From: Methylibium sp031393925
GTDB taxonomy: Bacteria; Pseudomonadota; Gammaproteobacteria; Burkholderiales; Burkholderiaceae_C
Assembly (NCBI RefSeq): GCF_031393925.1
Contig: NZ_JANMWL010000004.1
Span: forward strand, 1 to 13,594
Direction of reading: 5' to 3'
DNA: 13,594 bases
Position 1 is the first letter of the stretch, and each line of letters opens with the position of its first letter. The translations under genes and the position numbers were made by a program. The notes below the pieces were generated by a model. The model was not told the origin of the DNA. It did no database searches and worked only from the letters and a program-made list of their open reading frames with translations. Below, in pieces: positions 6,415 to 12,826 of the stretch.

Positions 6415-6992
6415 CGCGCGCCCAGCGTGCGCCGGTACACCGGGCCCCACAGTGGATGGCCCGCCTCGGCCTTGCTCAGCGCAAAGCGCGGGTCGGCGAC
6501 TTGGGCGGCGCGAAATTCCGCCTCGCAGGGTTTGAGGCGCTTGCTCGTGCAGTACAGGAAGGCCAGCGTCTTGTGCGCGGCCGCGCGGTCCTTCGGCGCG
6601 GCCAGGCCGGCCGTCAAGGCGGTGCCCAGCTTTTGCTCGGCGACTTGATACTGGCCATCGTCATAGGCGCGCAGGCCGGCAAGCAGCGCCTGTTCGCCCG
6701 GCCGCGACGACAGCTCGACCACGCTCTGCGGCGCCGTGGTCGGCTCGGGCGCTGCGGGCAGCGGGGCTGGCGGTGATGCAGGGGCGGCCGGTGGCGCCTC
6801 GACCGGCTGGGGTGCGTGTGGCTGCTGCGCGCAGCCTGCCATGAGCAGCAGCGCGGCAAGGGCGAGGCAGCCTGAAGCGAAAGCCGTGCTCGAGGACGAA
6901 ACCTTGGCGCTGCGAGCCGTCGCTGCGAGCGCCAATTCGCCCAGGGCCGGGGGAGCGGCCCCTTCGTGGTCGTGGCGGCGCTGCGGGCTCAT
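6411..6992 (-). CDS. tssQ: TssQ-like T6SS-associated lipoprotein
   Basis: A 193-aa predicted lipoprotein. The lipobox LMAGC places the lipidated cysteine at residue 54, after the hydrophobic stretch SGCLALAALLLMA. A Pro/Ala-rich spacer follows (~58-88), then a TPR-like region (~100-170: LLAGLRAYDDGQYQVAEQKL, HKTLAFLYCTSKRLKPCEAEFRAA). The C-terminal signature DPRFALSKAEAGHPLWGPVYR is what I associate with the TssQ family of type VI secretion lipoproteins. The name is recalled from family knowledge and is moderately sure; a plain TPR lipoprotein is the fallback. The ATG (6992) overlaps the kinase stop as ATGA. The ~30 residues before the signal peptide (MSPQRRHDHEGAAPPALGE...) are unusually long for a lipoprotein and look repeat-derived. 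A downstream TTG at residue 20 could be the true start. No structural T6SS gene lies in the window. Confidence 0.65.
   Translation of the reverse strand: MSPQRRHDHEGAAPPALGELALAATARSAKVSSSSTAFASGCLALAALLLMAGCAQQPHAPQPVEAPPAAPASPPAPLPAAPEPTTAPQSVVELSSRPGEQALLAGLRAYDDGQYQVAEQKLGTALTAGLAAPKDRAAAHKTLAFLYCTSKRLKPCEAEFRAAQVADPRFALSKAEAGHPLWGPVYRRTLGAR
6900..6992 (-). repeat. ATGAGCC-type repeat at the kinase/tssQ junction
   Basis: The first ~90 nt of the TssQ-like gene resemble the units between bufB and bufC. Shared elements, in order on the coding strand, are ATGAGCCCGCA, GCCGCC, CGAAGGGGCC and a distal CCCT..GGGCGAATT block matched by CCCTCGGTGAATA in the second buf unit. As at bufB/bufC, the unit starts exactly at the ATGA overlap. 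The match was aligned by eye and is imperfect in its second half. Confidence 0.45.
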
Positions 6993-8572
6993 GGCCCGAA
7001 GCGGTGTTTGAGCACCACGCTGTCGTCGGCCTCGACCACGATGCTGAAGGTGCGCGGCGCGTGGCCGCTGTTGCGCAAGGTCACCGCATGCGAGCCGGCT
7101 GGCAGCCTGAGCTGGTGCAGCGGTGGCGCGGTGCCGTAGGACTTGCCATCGACCTCGATCTCGGCCCAGGGGCTCACGGCCAGTTGCAGCATGCCGATCG
7201 CGGGCCCGGCGGCTGCACGCTCGGCAACCCGGGTCGGGATTGCGGTGGCGCTCGCGGTGGCGGCTTCGCCGTTCGAGGCGACTGGGGTGGCGCTGCTGGG
7301 GGCGTTGGCTGCGGCGTGGTCGTTCGCGGTGGGCGCGGCGAGCGGGGTGAGCGAAGCGGGCGCCGCCACGCCGGCGCTCGTCGAAGCCGTCGTCGGCGGG
7401 GCGGGTTGGACGGCCAGCGCCGCTGGCGGCGACGGGCGCCGCAGGCCTTGCCAGGCGCCCAGGGCGATGAGTGCCGCGCCGAACAGCACCGCGCCGGTCA
7501 ACGCCGACGGGCGCCAGCGCGCCGGGTTCGCGGCGCCGGGCAGCGGGGCATCGTCCTCGCCCGATTGCAAAGCTTCGGGGTGATCTTGCAGCCATTGCTG
7601 CAGGTCGCGCGACAAGGCGCGCGCCGAACGAGGACGGTCTTCGGGCCGCTTGGCCATCGCCCGCGACGCGATCTCCGCCAGCGAGGCCGGCACCTGCGCC
7701 GAGACCAGATCGGCGCCCGGCGGTTGGTGCTCGAGCACGGCGGTGGTGATGGCCTCGAGCGAGCTACCGTCGAAAGCGCGCACCCCGGTGAGCAGTTCGT
7801 AGAGCACCGCGCCCAGCGAGAACACGTCGGTGCGGCGGTCGGTCGACTCGGAGCGCACTTGCTCGGGTGCCATGTAGTGCGGCGAGCCGCCCGCGGCGCC
7901 ACCGCTGTCGCGTGAGTGCGCAACGCTGGCGATGCCGAAGTCCAGCACCTTGGGCTGCGTGCGCCCGACCATGAAGATGTTGGCCGGCTTGATGTCGCGG
8001 TGGACCACGCCCTTGCTGTGCGCATAGGCCAGCGCATCGGCGACGCGCCGTACGATCAGCGCTGCCTGCCCGGGCGTGGGCCGCCAGCCGTCGCCGATCA
8101 GCTGGCGCAGATCCTTGCCCTTGAGCAACTCCATCGTGATGTAGGCGCCCTGCGGGCTCAGGCCCGCGTCGAACACCGTCACGATGTGCGGATGGCTCAA
8201 ATGAGCCGCGGCCCGCGCCTCATGCAGGAACATCGCATTGAAGGGCTCGCGCGCGTCGGTTTCGAGCGGCGTGCGCGCGCCGTTGGGCATCAGGTTGAGC
8301 GTCTTGATCGCCACGCGGCGCGACAGCAGCGGGTCGTCGGCGGCGTAGACGGTGCCCAGGCCGCCGTCACCGATGCGGTACTTGAGCGTGTAGCGGCCGA
8401 TCTGGCCGACGGTGGGCAGCGCGTCAGTGCTCTCCTCGGGCGGCAATTCGCCCAGGTCGGACATCATCACCGTGTCTTCGATCTCGGCGTCGTCGACGGC
8501 CTGTTGCAGCGAGCCAATGGGCGGGGGCAGGGAGGGAGCGGCTTTCACGGCTGCGAGCTTAGACGAAGGCAA
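6989..8572 (-). CDS. Membrane Ser/Thr protein kinase with PEGA domain
   Basis: A 527-aa Hanks-type kinase. The kinase domain (~60-330) has the glycine loop IGDGGLGTVY (67-76), VAIK with Lys90, a Glu in FLHEAR (Glu118), catalytic HRDIKPANI (191-199, Asp193), DFG (211-213) and APEQ (235-238), so it should be active. A single membrane helix (~357-376, SALTGAVLFGAALIALGAW) is followed by an Ala/Pro/Thr linker (~380-455) and a PEGA domain (~458-525, VSPWAEIEVDGKSYGTAPPL, LPAGSHAVTLRN). The kinase therefore faces the cytoplasm and the PEGA domain the periplasm. The start is TTG 8572 with AGGCG upstream; GTG 8548 is a fair alternative. The stop overlaps the TssQ-like gene, suggesting one functional pair, probably in control of type VI secretion or envelope status. 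The substrate cannot be told from the sequence. Confidence 0.93.
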   Translation of the reverse strand: MPSSKLAAVKAAPSLPPPIGSLQQAVDDAEIEDTVMMSDLGELPPEESTDALPTVGQIGRYTLKYRIGDGGLGTVYAADDPLLSRRVAIKTLNLMPNGARTPLETDAREPFNAMFLHEARAAAHLSHPHIVTVFDAGLSPQGAYITMELLKGKDLRQLIGDGWRPTPGQAALIVRRVADALAYAHSKGVVHRDIKPANIFMVGRTQPKVLDFGIASVAHSRDSGGAAGGSPHYMAPEQVRSESTDRRTDVFSLGAVLYELLTGVRAFDGSSLEAITTAVLEHQPPGADLVSAQVPASLAEIASRAMAKRPEDRPRSARALSRDLQQWLQDHPEALQSGEDDAPLPGAANPARWRPSALTGAVLFGAALIALGAWQGLRRPSPPAALAVQPAPPTTASTSAGVAAPASLTPLAAPTANDHAAANAPSSATPVASNGEAATASATAIPTRVAERAAAGPAIGMLQLAVSPWAEIEVDGKSYGTAPPLHQLRLPAGSHAVTLRNSGHAPRTFSIVVEADDSVVLKHRFGP

Positions 8573-8649
8573 GCGACGCCTAAGCGCAGCCCTTCACGCA
8601 CGCCGCGTGCGCGTGGTAACCGGCTGTCACGAACGAGGCCGATCGAGCG

Positions 8650-9831
8650 TCATGCGAGCACGCGTCGCAGGCGGTGCAGCGCCTCCTCGAGTTGCGACAG
8701 GCTGTTGGCATACGACAGACGCAGCATGGTCTCGGTGCCGTTGCGGCCGAAATCGCGGCCCGGCGTGAGCGCGACGTGGGCACGGTCCATCAGCTCGAAA
8801 ACCAGGTCCCAGCTGCTCGAGCCGAACCGCGAGCTGTCTGCCCAGGCATAGAACGCGCCGTCGGGCATGACCGGCACGTCCAGGCCGAGCGCTCGCAAGC
8901 CCGGCACGACCAGGTCGCGACGGGCCTTGAAAGCGGCGCGGCGACGCTCGTATTCGGCGATTGATGCCGGCGCGAAGCAAGCGAGCGCCGCGTGCTGCGC
9001 CACGCTCGAAGCGCAGATAAAAAGGTTCTGCGCGAGCTTCTCGACCGCGGGCACCAGCGCCGGCGGCAGCACCAGCCAGCCCAGGCGCCAGCCGGTCATG
9101 CTGAAGTACTTGGAGAAGCTGTTGATCGAGATCACGTCCTCGCCGTGCGCAAGCGCGCTGTGGCCGTAGGCGGCTTCATGGCTCAGGCCGAGGTAGATCT
9201 CGTCGACCAGCGTGACGCCGCCGCGCGTGCGCACGGCCTCTGCGATGCGCCGCATCTCGTCGGCGGCGATCGAGGTGCCGGTCGGATTGGAAGGCGACGC
9301 GAGCAGCACGCCGCGCGTTTGCGAACGCCACGCCTGCTCCACGGCCCGGGCGCTGAGTTGGTAGCGCTCTGCCGGCCCGCACGGCAGCAACACCGCGCGC
9401 GCGTCGACGGCGGCCACGAAGTGGCGGTTGCAGGGGTAGCTCGGGTCGGGCATCAACACCTCGTCGCCGGCCTCGAACAAGGCCAGACAGGCGAGCTGCA
9501 GCGCTGCCGAAGCGCCCGCCGTGATGACGATGCGCCCGGGCGCGATGTCCAGGCCGAAACGCTCGGCATACCAGCCGCTCAACGCCTCGCGCAGCGCCTC
9601 GAGGCCGGTGGCCGGCGTGTACTGCGTGCGCCCTTCGGCCAGGCAGCGTTCGGCGGCCTCGCGCACCAGCGGCGGCGCGGTGAAATCGGGCTCGCCGATG
9701 TTGAGAAAGATCATCGGCTCGCCGCCCTGCAGCGGGTCGCAGGCCCGGCTGGCGGCGATGCGCGCCGCCGCCTTGGCGCACTCCATCACGTAGAAGGGCT
9801 CGATGTGATCGAGGCGCCGAGCGAGCTTCAT
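8650..9831 (-). CDS. PLP-dependent aminotransferase, class I/II
   Basis: A 393-aa fold-type I aminotransferase of the aspartate/alanine aminotransferase group. It shows NIGEPDF (44-50) for the substrate-binding loop, Tyr71 in RTQYTPATG, SPSNPTGT with Asn182, VDEIYLGL with Asp210 and Tyr213, the Schiff-base lysine in SFSKYFSMTGWRLGW (Lys241) and Arg249. It probably moves amino groups between alanine, aspartate or aromatic amino acids and 2-oxoglutarate; the exact substrate cannot be decided. It lies after nusB in the riboflavin gene order. ATG 9831 begins MKLARRLDHIEPF and is the last of three ATGAAGCTCG copies. There is no good ribosome-binding site upstream, so initiation probably relies on the overlapping mini-ORFs before it. 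A 77-bp gap follows before the kinase gene. Confidence 0.92.
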   Translation of the reverse strand: MKLARRLDHIEPFYVMECAKAAARIAASRACDPLQGGEPMIFLNIGEPDFTAPPLVREAAERCLAEGRTQYTPATGLEALREALSGWYAERFGLDIAPGRIVITAGASAALQLACLALFEAGDEVLMPDPSYPCNRHFVAAVDARAVLLPCGPAERYQLSARAVEQAWRSQTRGVLLASPSNPTGTSIAADEMRRIAEAVRTRGGVTLVDEIYLGLSHEAAYGHSALAHGEDVISINSFSKYFSMTGWRLGWLVLPPALVPAVEKLAQNLFICASSVAQHAALACFAPASIAEYERRRAAFKARRDLVVPGLRALGLDVPVMPDGAFYAWADSSRFGSSSWDLVFELMDRAHVALTPGRDFGRNGTETMLRLSYANSLSQLEEALHRLRRVLA

Positions 9832-9902
9832 GCGAGCGAGTCCGTAGGCACGAGCTTCATGCGAGCGAGTCCCTGGGCACGAGCTTCATGCGTGCGAGCC
9901 GG
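9822..9902 (-). repeat. 29-bp tandem repeat with overlapping mini-ORFs upstream of the aminotransferase
   Basis: The 29-bp unit occurs at 9832-9860 and 9861-9889 on the coding strand, with the 27-of-29 identical copies each starting ATGAAGCTCGTGCC. The aminotransferase ATG (9831) begins a third, partial copy, ATGAAGCTCG. Each full unit encodes a 10-residue peptide: MKLVPRDSLA from 9889 and MKLVPTDSLA from 9860. The TGA of each overlaps the next ATG as ATGA, so the chain leads by 4-nt overlaps into MKLARRLDH of the aminotransferase. The first mini-ORF starts 26 nt after the nusB stop. The arrangement could relay ribosomes by termination-reinitiation; that role is inferred. Confidence 0.85.
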
Positions 9903-9914
9903 CAGCCCAACGCC

Positions 9915-10448
9915 TCAGCCGCGCGCGTCGCGCCGCGCCTGCACCTCGACGGGCCGCAACTCCGAGGCCGCCTTGTCGAGCACGCCGTTGACGTATTTGT
10001 GGCCGTCGGTGCCGCCAAAGCTCTTGGCCAGCTCGACCGCCTCGTTGATGGCCACGCGGTAGGGAATGTCGACGCAGTGCTTGAGCTCGTAGGTGCCGAT
10101 CAGCAACACGCCGTGCTCGATGGGCGAGAGTTCGCTCGTCTTGCGGTCCACGTGCCGGGCGAGCACCGCGTCGAGGTCGGCGGCCTCGACCACGCAGCCG
10201 TGGAGCAAGGCATCGAAGTGCGCGGCGTCGGCTTTCTTGAAGTCGTCTTGCTCGCGCATGTGGGCTTCGATGACGCTGGCCTCGCTGCCCGAAAGCAGCC
10301 ACTCGTACAGCCCCTGCAGCGCGAACTCGCGCGAGCGACGCCGCGAAGACTTCTGCGCCGGGCGCTTGTTGGTGGCGGACTTGTCGGCCGGTTTGGTGCC
10401 GGGCCGCGAGGCCGGCTTGGCGGATGCGCTCGGATCGGGATCGGTCAA
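9915..10448 (-). CDS. nusB: Transcription antitermination factor NusB
   Basis: A 177-aa NusB. The conserved all-helical domain spans ~36-170, with SRRRSREFALQGLYEWLLSG (35-54), SPIEHGVLLIGTYEL and IPYRVAINEAVELAKSFGGTDGHKYVNGVLDK. The last is the family's most conserved block, used for contacts with S10/NusE and boxA RNA. NusB takes part in rRNA transcription antitermination. The N-terminal ~34 residues are Lys/Pro/Ser-rich and low-complexity, as in many betaproteobacterial NusB proteins. The start is TTG 10448, which overlaps the ribH stop as TTGA. No ATG lies nearby before the conserved domain, so this start is likely though non-standard. The ribH-nusB pair is a very common proteobacterial arrangement. 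Confidence 0.95.
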   Translation of the reverse strand: MTDPDPSASAKPASRPGTKPADKSATNKRPAQKSSRRRSREFALQGLYEWLLSGSEASVIEAHMREQDDFKKADAAHFDALLHGCVVEAADLDAVLARHVDRKTSELSPIEHGVLLIGTYELKHCVDIPYRVAINEAVELAKSFGGTDGHKYVNGVLDKAASELRPVEVQARRDARG

Positions 10449-10927
10449 GACAGTTCTTCCAGCAAATTGGCCATCTCGATGGCCACGCGCGCCGCGTCGC
10501 GTCCCTTCGCGTCGGCCCGCGCCCAGGCCTGGGCTTCGTTTTCGACGGTGAGGATGGCGTTGGCGATCGGGGTTTCGTGGTCGAGCGAAACGCGCGTGAT
10601 ACCCGCGCCGCTTTCGTTGCTGATCAGCTCGAAGTGGTAGGTCTCGCCGCGGATGATGCAGCCCAGCGCAATGAGTGCGTCGAAGTCGCGCCGACGCGCC
10701 AGCGCCTGCAGCGCGATCGGAATCTCCAGCGCGCCGGGCACCGAGACGTGGTCGATGTGCTTGACTGACACGCCCAGCTGCTCGAGTTCGGCCAGGCAGG
10801 CTTGGGCGAGCCGGTCGGTGACGGCGGCATTGAAGCGCGCCTGCACAATGCCGATGCGCAGGTTTTGGCCTTCCAGTTCGGCCACGGTGTTGCCGAAAAT
10901 GGTGGTGCCCGTGTCAGCGGCTTGCAT
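10445..10927 (-). CDS. ribH: 6,7-dimethyl-8-ribityllumazine synthase
   Basis: A 160-aa lumazine synthase, which condenses the 5-amino-6-ribitylamino-uracil intermediate with 3,4-dihydroxy-2-butanone 4-phosphate in the penultimate step of riboflavin synthesis. Motifs are RFNAAVTDRL (31-40), VSVPGALEIPIALQALA (61-77) and LGCIIRGETYHFELISNE, in which His98 is the expected catalytic histidine, followed by a C-terminal helix (ARVAIEMANLLEEL). ATG 10927 was chosen over the TTG one codon upstream because a GCGAGGCC ribosome-binding region lies just before it. It follows ribBX by 36 nt and overlaps nusB by 3-4 nt. Confidence 0.96.
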   Translation of the reverse strand: MQAADTGTTIFGNTVAELEGQNLRIGIVQARFNAAVTDRLAQACLAELEQLGVSVKHIDHVSVPGALEIPIALQALARRRDFDALIALGCIIRGETYHFELISNESGAGITRVSLDHETPIANAILTVENEAQAWARADAKGRDAARVAIEMANLLEELS

Positions 10928-10963
10928 CAAGGCCTCGCAAGAAAAAAGTGTCGGAACGCTGCG

Positions 10964-12058
10964 TCATTCGGCGCTAACGAAGCTGCTCACCTCGAGCCCG
11001 TAGCCGGCCATGCTCGGCATGCGGCGCGGGCTGCCCAGCAGCTTCATGCGGTGCACGCCGAGTTCGCGCAGGATCTGCGCGCCCACGCCATAGGTGCGAA
11101 GGTCCATCTGCCCGCGCGGGGCGGGCGGCGCCGCCGGGTCCTGCGTGAGCTGGCGCAGCAGGCTCTCGCCGGTCTCGCCGCAGTTGAGCAGCACCATCAC
11201 GCCGCGCTCGGCGGTGCGCAGCGCCGCCAGCGCCTTGGGCAGCGGCCACGAATGTTCGCAACGGCCGGCGTCGAGCAGGTCCATCACCGACAGCGGCTCG
11301 TGCACGCGCACCAGCACGTCGTCGTCGGCGCTCCACCGACCGATGGTCAGCGCCAGATGCAGGCCGCCGGAGCGGTCGCGAAAGGCGTGGCAGTCGAACG
11401 GGCCTTGCGGCGTGACCAGCGTGCGGTCGGCCACGCGCGTGATGAGCGATTCATTGCGGCTGCGGTATTCAATGAGCGCGGCAATGCTGCCGATCACCAG
11501 GCCGTGTTCGCGCCCAAACACCTCGAGGTCGGGCAGCCGCGCCATGGTGCCGTCGTCCTTCATGATTTCGCAGATGACGGCCGCGGGCGTGAGGCCGGCC
11601 ATCAGCGCGAGGTCACAGCCGGCCTCGGTGTGGCCGGCGCGCATGAGCACACCGCCGTCTTGCGCTTGCAGCGGAAAGACATGGCCGGGCTGCACCAGGT
11701 CGCTCGCCTCGGCTTCGCGTGCCACCGCTGCTTGCACGGTGCGCGCGCGGTCGGCGGCCGAGATGCCGGTGGTCACGCCGCTGGCGGCTTCGATCGAGAC
11801 GGTGAACGCCGTGCCGTGCTGGGTGCCGTTGCGCACGGTCATGGGCGGCAGTCGCAGTCGCTCGCAGCGCTCGCGCGTGAGCGTCAGGCAGATGAGTCCG
11901 CGCCCATGCTTGGCCATGAAGTTGATGGCCTGAGCGCTCACGTGGTCAGCGGCGAGCACGAGATCGCCCTCGTTTTCGCGGTCTTCTTCGTCCACGAGGA
12001 TCACCATGCGGCCGGCCGCCAGCTCGGCAATCAGCGTGGGAACGGGTGACAAAGGCAT
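10964..12058 (-). CDS. ribBX: DHBP synthase with degenerate GTP cyclohydrolase II-like domain (RibBX)
   Basis: A 364-aa RibBA-type protein. The N-terminal half (1-~200) is an intact 3,4-dihydroxy-2-butanone 4-phosphate synthase, with the acidic metal/substrate loop DEEDRENEGDLV (23-34), HGTAFTVSIEA, GHVFPL (125-130) and RAGHTEAGCDLA (140-151). The C-terminal half resembles GTP cyclohydrolase II but lacks the zinc signature. Where active enzymes have RVHSEC followed by RCDCG, this has RVHEPL and RCEHSW, so two of the three zinc cysteines are missing. This fits the RibBX variant described in Proteobacteria, in which only the synthase works and a separate RibA supplies the cyclohydrolase. ATG 12058 (MPLSPVPTL) was chosen; a 402-aa frame from 12172 would add a low-complexity extension. 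It is 70 nt downstream of ribE. Confidence 0.92.
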   Translation of the reverse strand: MPLSPVPTLIAELAAGRMVILVDEEDRENEGDLVLAADHVSAQAINFMAKHGRGLICLTLTRERCERLRLPPMTVRNGTQHGTAFTVSIEAASGVTTGISAADRARTVQAAVAREAEASDLVQPGHVFPLQAQDGGVLMRAGHTEAGCDLALMAGLTPAAVICEIMKDDGTMARLPDLEVFGREHGLVIGSIAALIEYRSRNESLITRVADRTLVTPQGPFDCHAFRDRSGGLHLALTIGRWSADDDVLVRVHEPLSVMDLLDAGRCEHSWPLPKALAALRTAERGVMVLLNCGETGESLLRQLTQDPAAPPAPRGQMDLRTYGVGAQILRELGVHRMKLLGSPRRMPSMAGYGLEVSSFVSAE

Positions 12059-12070
12059 GGCGCGATTGTA
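12059..12070 (-). promoter_or_regulatory. Candidate -10 element for leaderless ribBX transcript
   Basis: On the coding strand TACAAT (12070-12065) matches the sigma-70 -10 consensus at five of six positions and ends only 6 nt before the ribBX ATG. A start site at normal distance would fall at or next to the ATG, giving a leaderless or near-leaderless message. The -35 region is poor (TTCGCG at 12091-12086, 15-nt spacer), so this is a weak call. Confidence 0.25.
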
Positions 12071-12128
12071 GGTGGCGCTCCTGCACGCGAAGCGGCGCGC
12101 GAGGCAGGCAAGCTGAGTAGGCCCGGCC

Positions 12129-12761
12129 CTAGCCGCCCGGTATCGCGCCGCTCGCCAGCGCGCGCTCCACATAGCGCGCGATCAGGTCGATTTCCAGATT
12201 GACGCGCGCACCGGCCGAGAGCGCGCCGAGCGTGGTGTTCTGCAAGGTGTGCGGAATGATGTTGACGCTGAACTCGGTCGTGTCGGCGCCGTCGGCAACG
12301 CGGTTGATCGTGAGGCTCACGCCGCTGATCGCGACCGAGCCCTTGTAGGCCAGCATACGGCCCAACGCCAGTGGGGCGGCCACACGCAATTCCCACGATT
12401 CACCCACCGCCGCGAAATGGGTGACGACGCCGATCCCGTCGACATGGCCGGCGACCAGGTGGCCGCCGAGGCGGTCGCTCGCACGCAAGGCTTTCTCGAG
12501 ATTGACGGGGCCGGGCGCATCGAGGCCGGTGGTCTTGTCAAGACTCTCAGCCGACACGTCGACGTTGAACCAGCCGGCGCCTGCCTCGAGACGCGTGGCC
12601 GTCATGCAGGCGCCGTTCAGCGCGATGCTGTCGCCGGGCTGTACGTCGTCCAAATAGCCGGCGGGCGCCGCGATCGTCAGGCGCTTGCCGTGGGCGGCGT
12701 CGGCGCCGAGGTTCGCCAGGGCGGTGATGTGGCCGAGGCCGCTGATGATGCCGGTGAACAT
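12129..12761 (-). CDS. ribE: Riboflavin synthase, alpha chain
   Basis: A 210-aa riboflavin synthase, which dismutates two lumazine molecules to riboflavin plus the ribitylamino-pyrimidine. The two lumazine-binding barrel repeats are visible. The first begins MFTGIISGLGHI and contains GDSIALNGACMTAT and FNVDVSAESLDKTT. The second contains LGGHLVAGHVDGIG, then GSVAISGVSLTINRV and the closing IIPHTLQNTTL. Length and both repeats are normal. The ATG at 12761 starts the invariant MFTG and needs no alternative. It is 65 nt downstream of ribD; a GACAAT box 6 nt before the ATG echoes the spacing at ribBX. Confidence 0.96.
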   Translation of the reverse strand: MFTGIISGLGHITALANLGADAAHGKRLTIAAPAGYLDDVQPGDSIALNGACMTATRLEAGAGWFNVDVSAESLDKTTGLDAPGPVNLEKALRASDRLGGHLVAGHVDGIGVVTHFAAVGESWELRVAAPLALGRMLAYKGSVAISGVSLTINRVADGADTTEFSVNIIPHTLQNTTLGALSAGARVNLEIDLIARYVERALASGAIPGG

Positions 12762-12826
12762 GGCGGCATTGTCTCAGCGCCCGAGGGCATGGCTGACCCG
12801 CACGGTCTGTACCGCGCTGCCCGTGC

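Noticed and set aside
8597..8611. Inverted repeat CGCACG-CCG-CGTGCG between aminotransferase and kinase as a terminator
   Set aside because: The stem is only 6 bp with a 3-nt loop and no T-run on either strand.
7004..8851. Two long plus-strand frames opposite the kinase gene
   Set aside because: The minus-strand frame holds every kinase motif in order; the opposite frames are His/Arg/Gly-rich with no recognisable domain.
12059..12826. FMN riboswitch upstream of ribBX or ribE
   Set aside because: The gaps 12059-12128 and 12762-12826 are too short and lack the conserved RFN blocks; one could still lie upstream of ribD outside the window.
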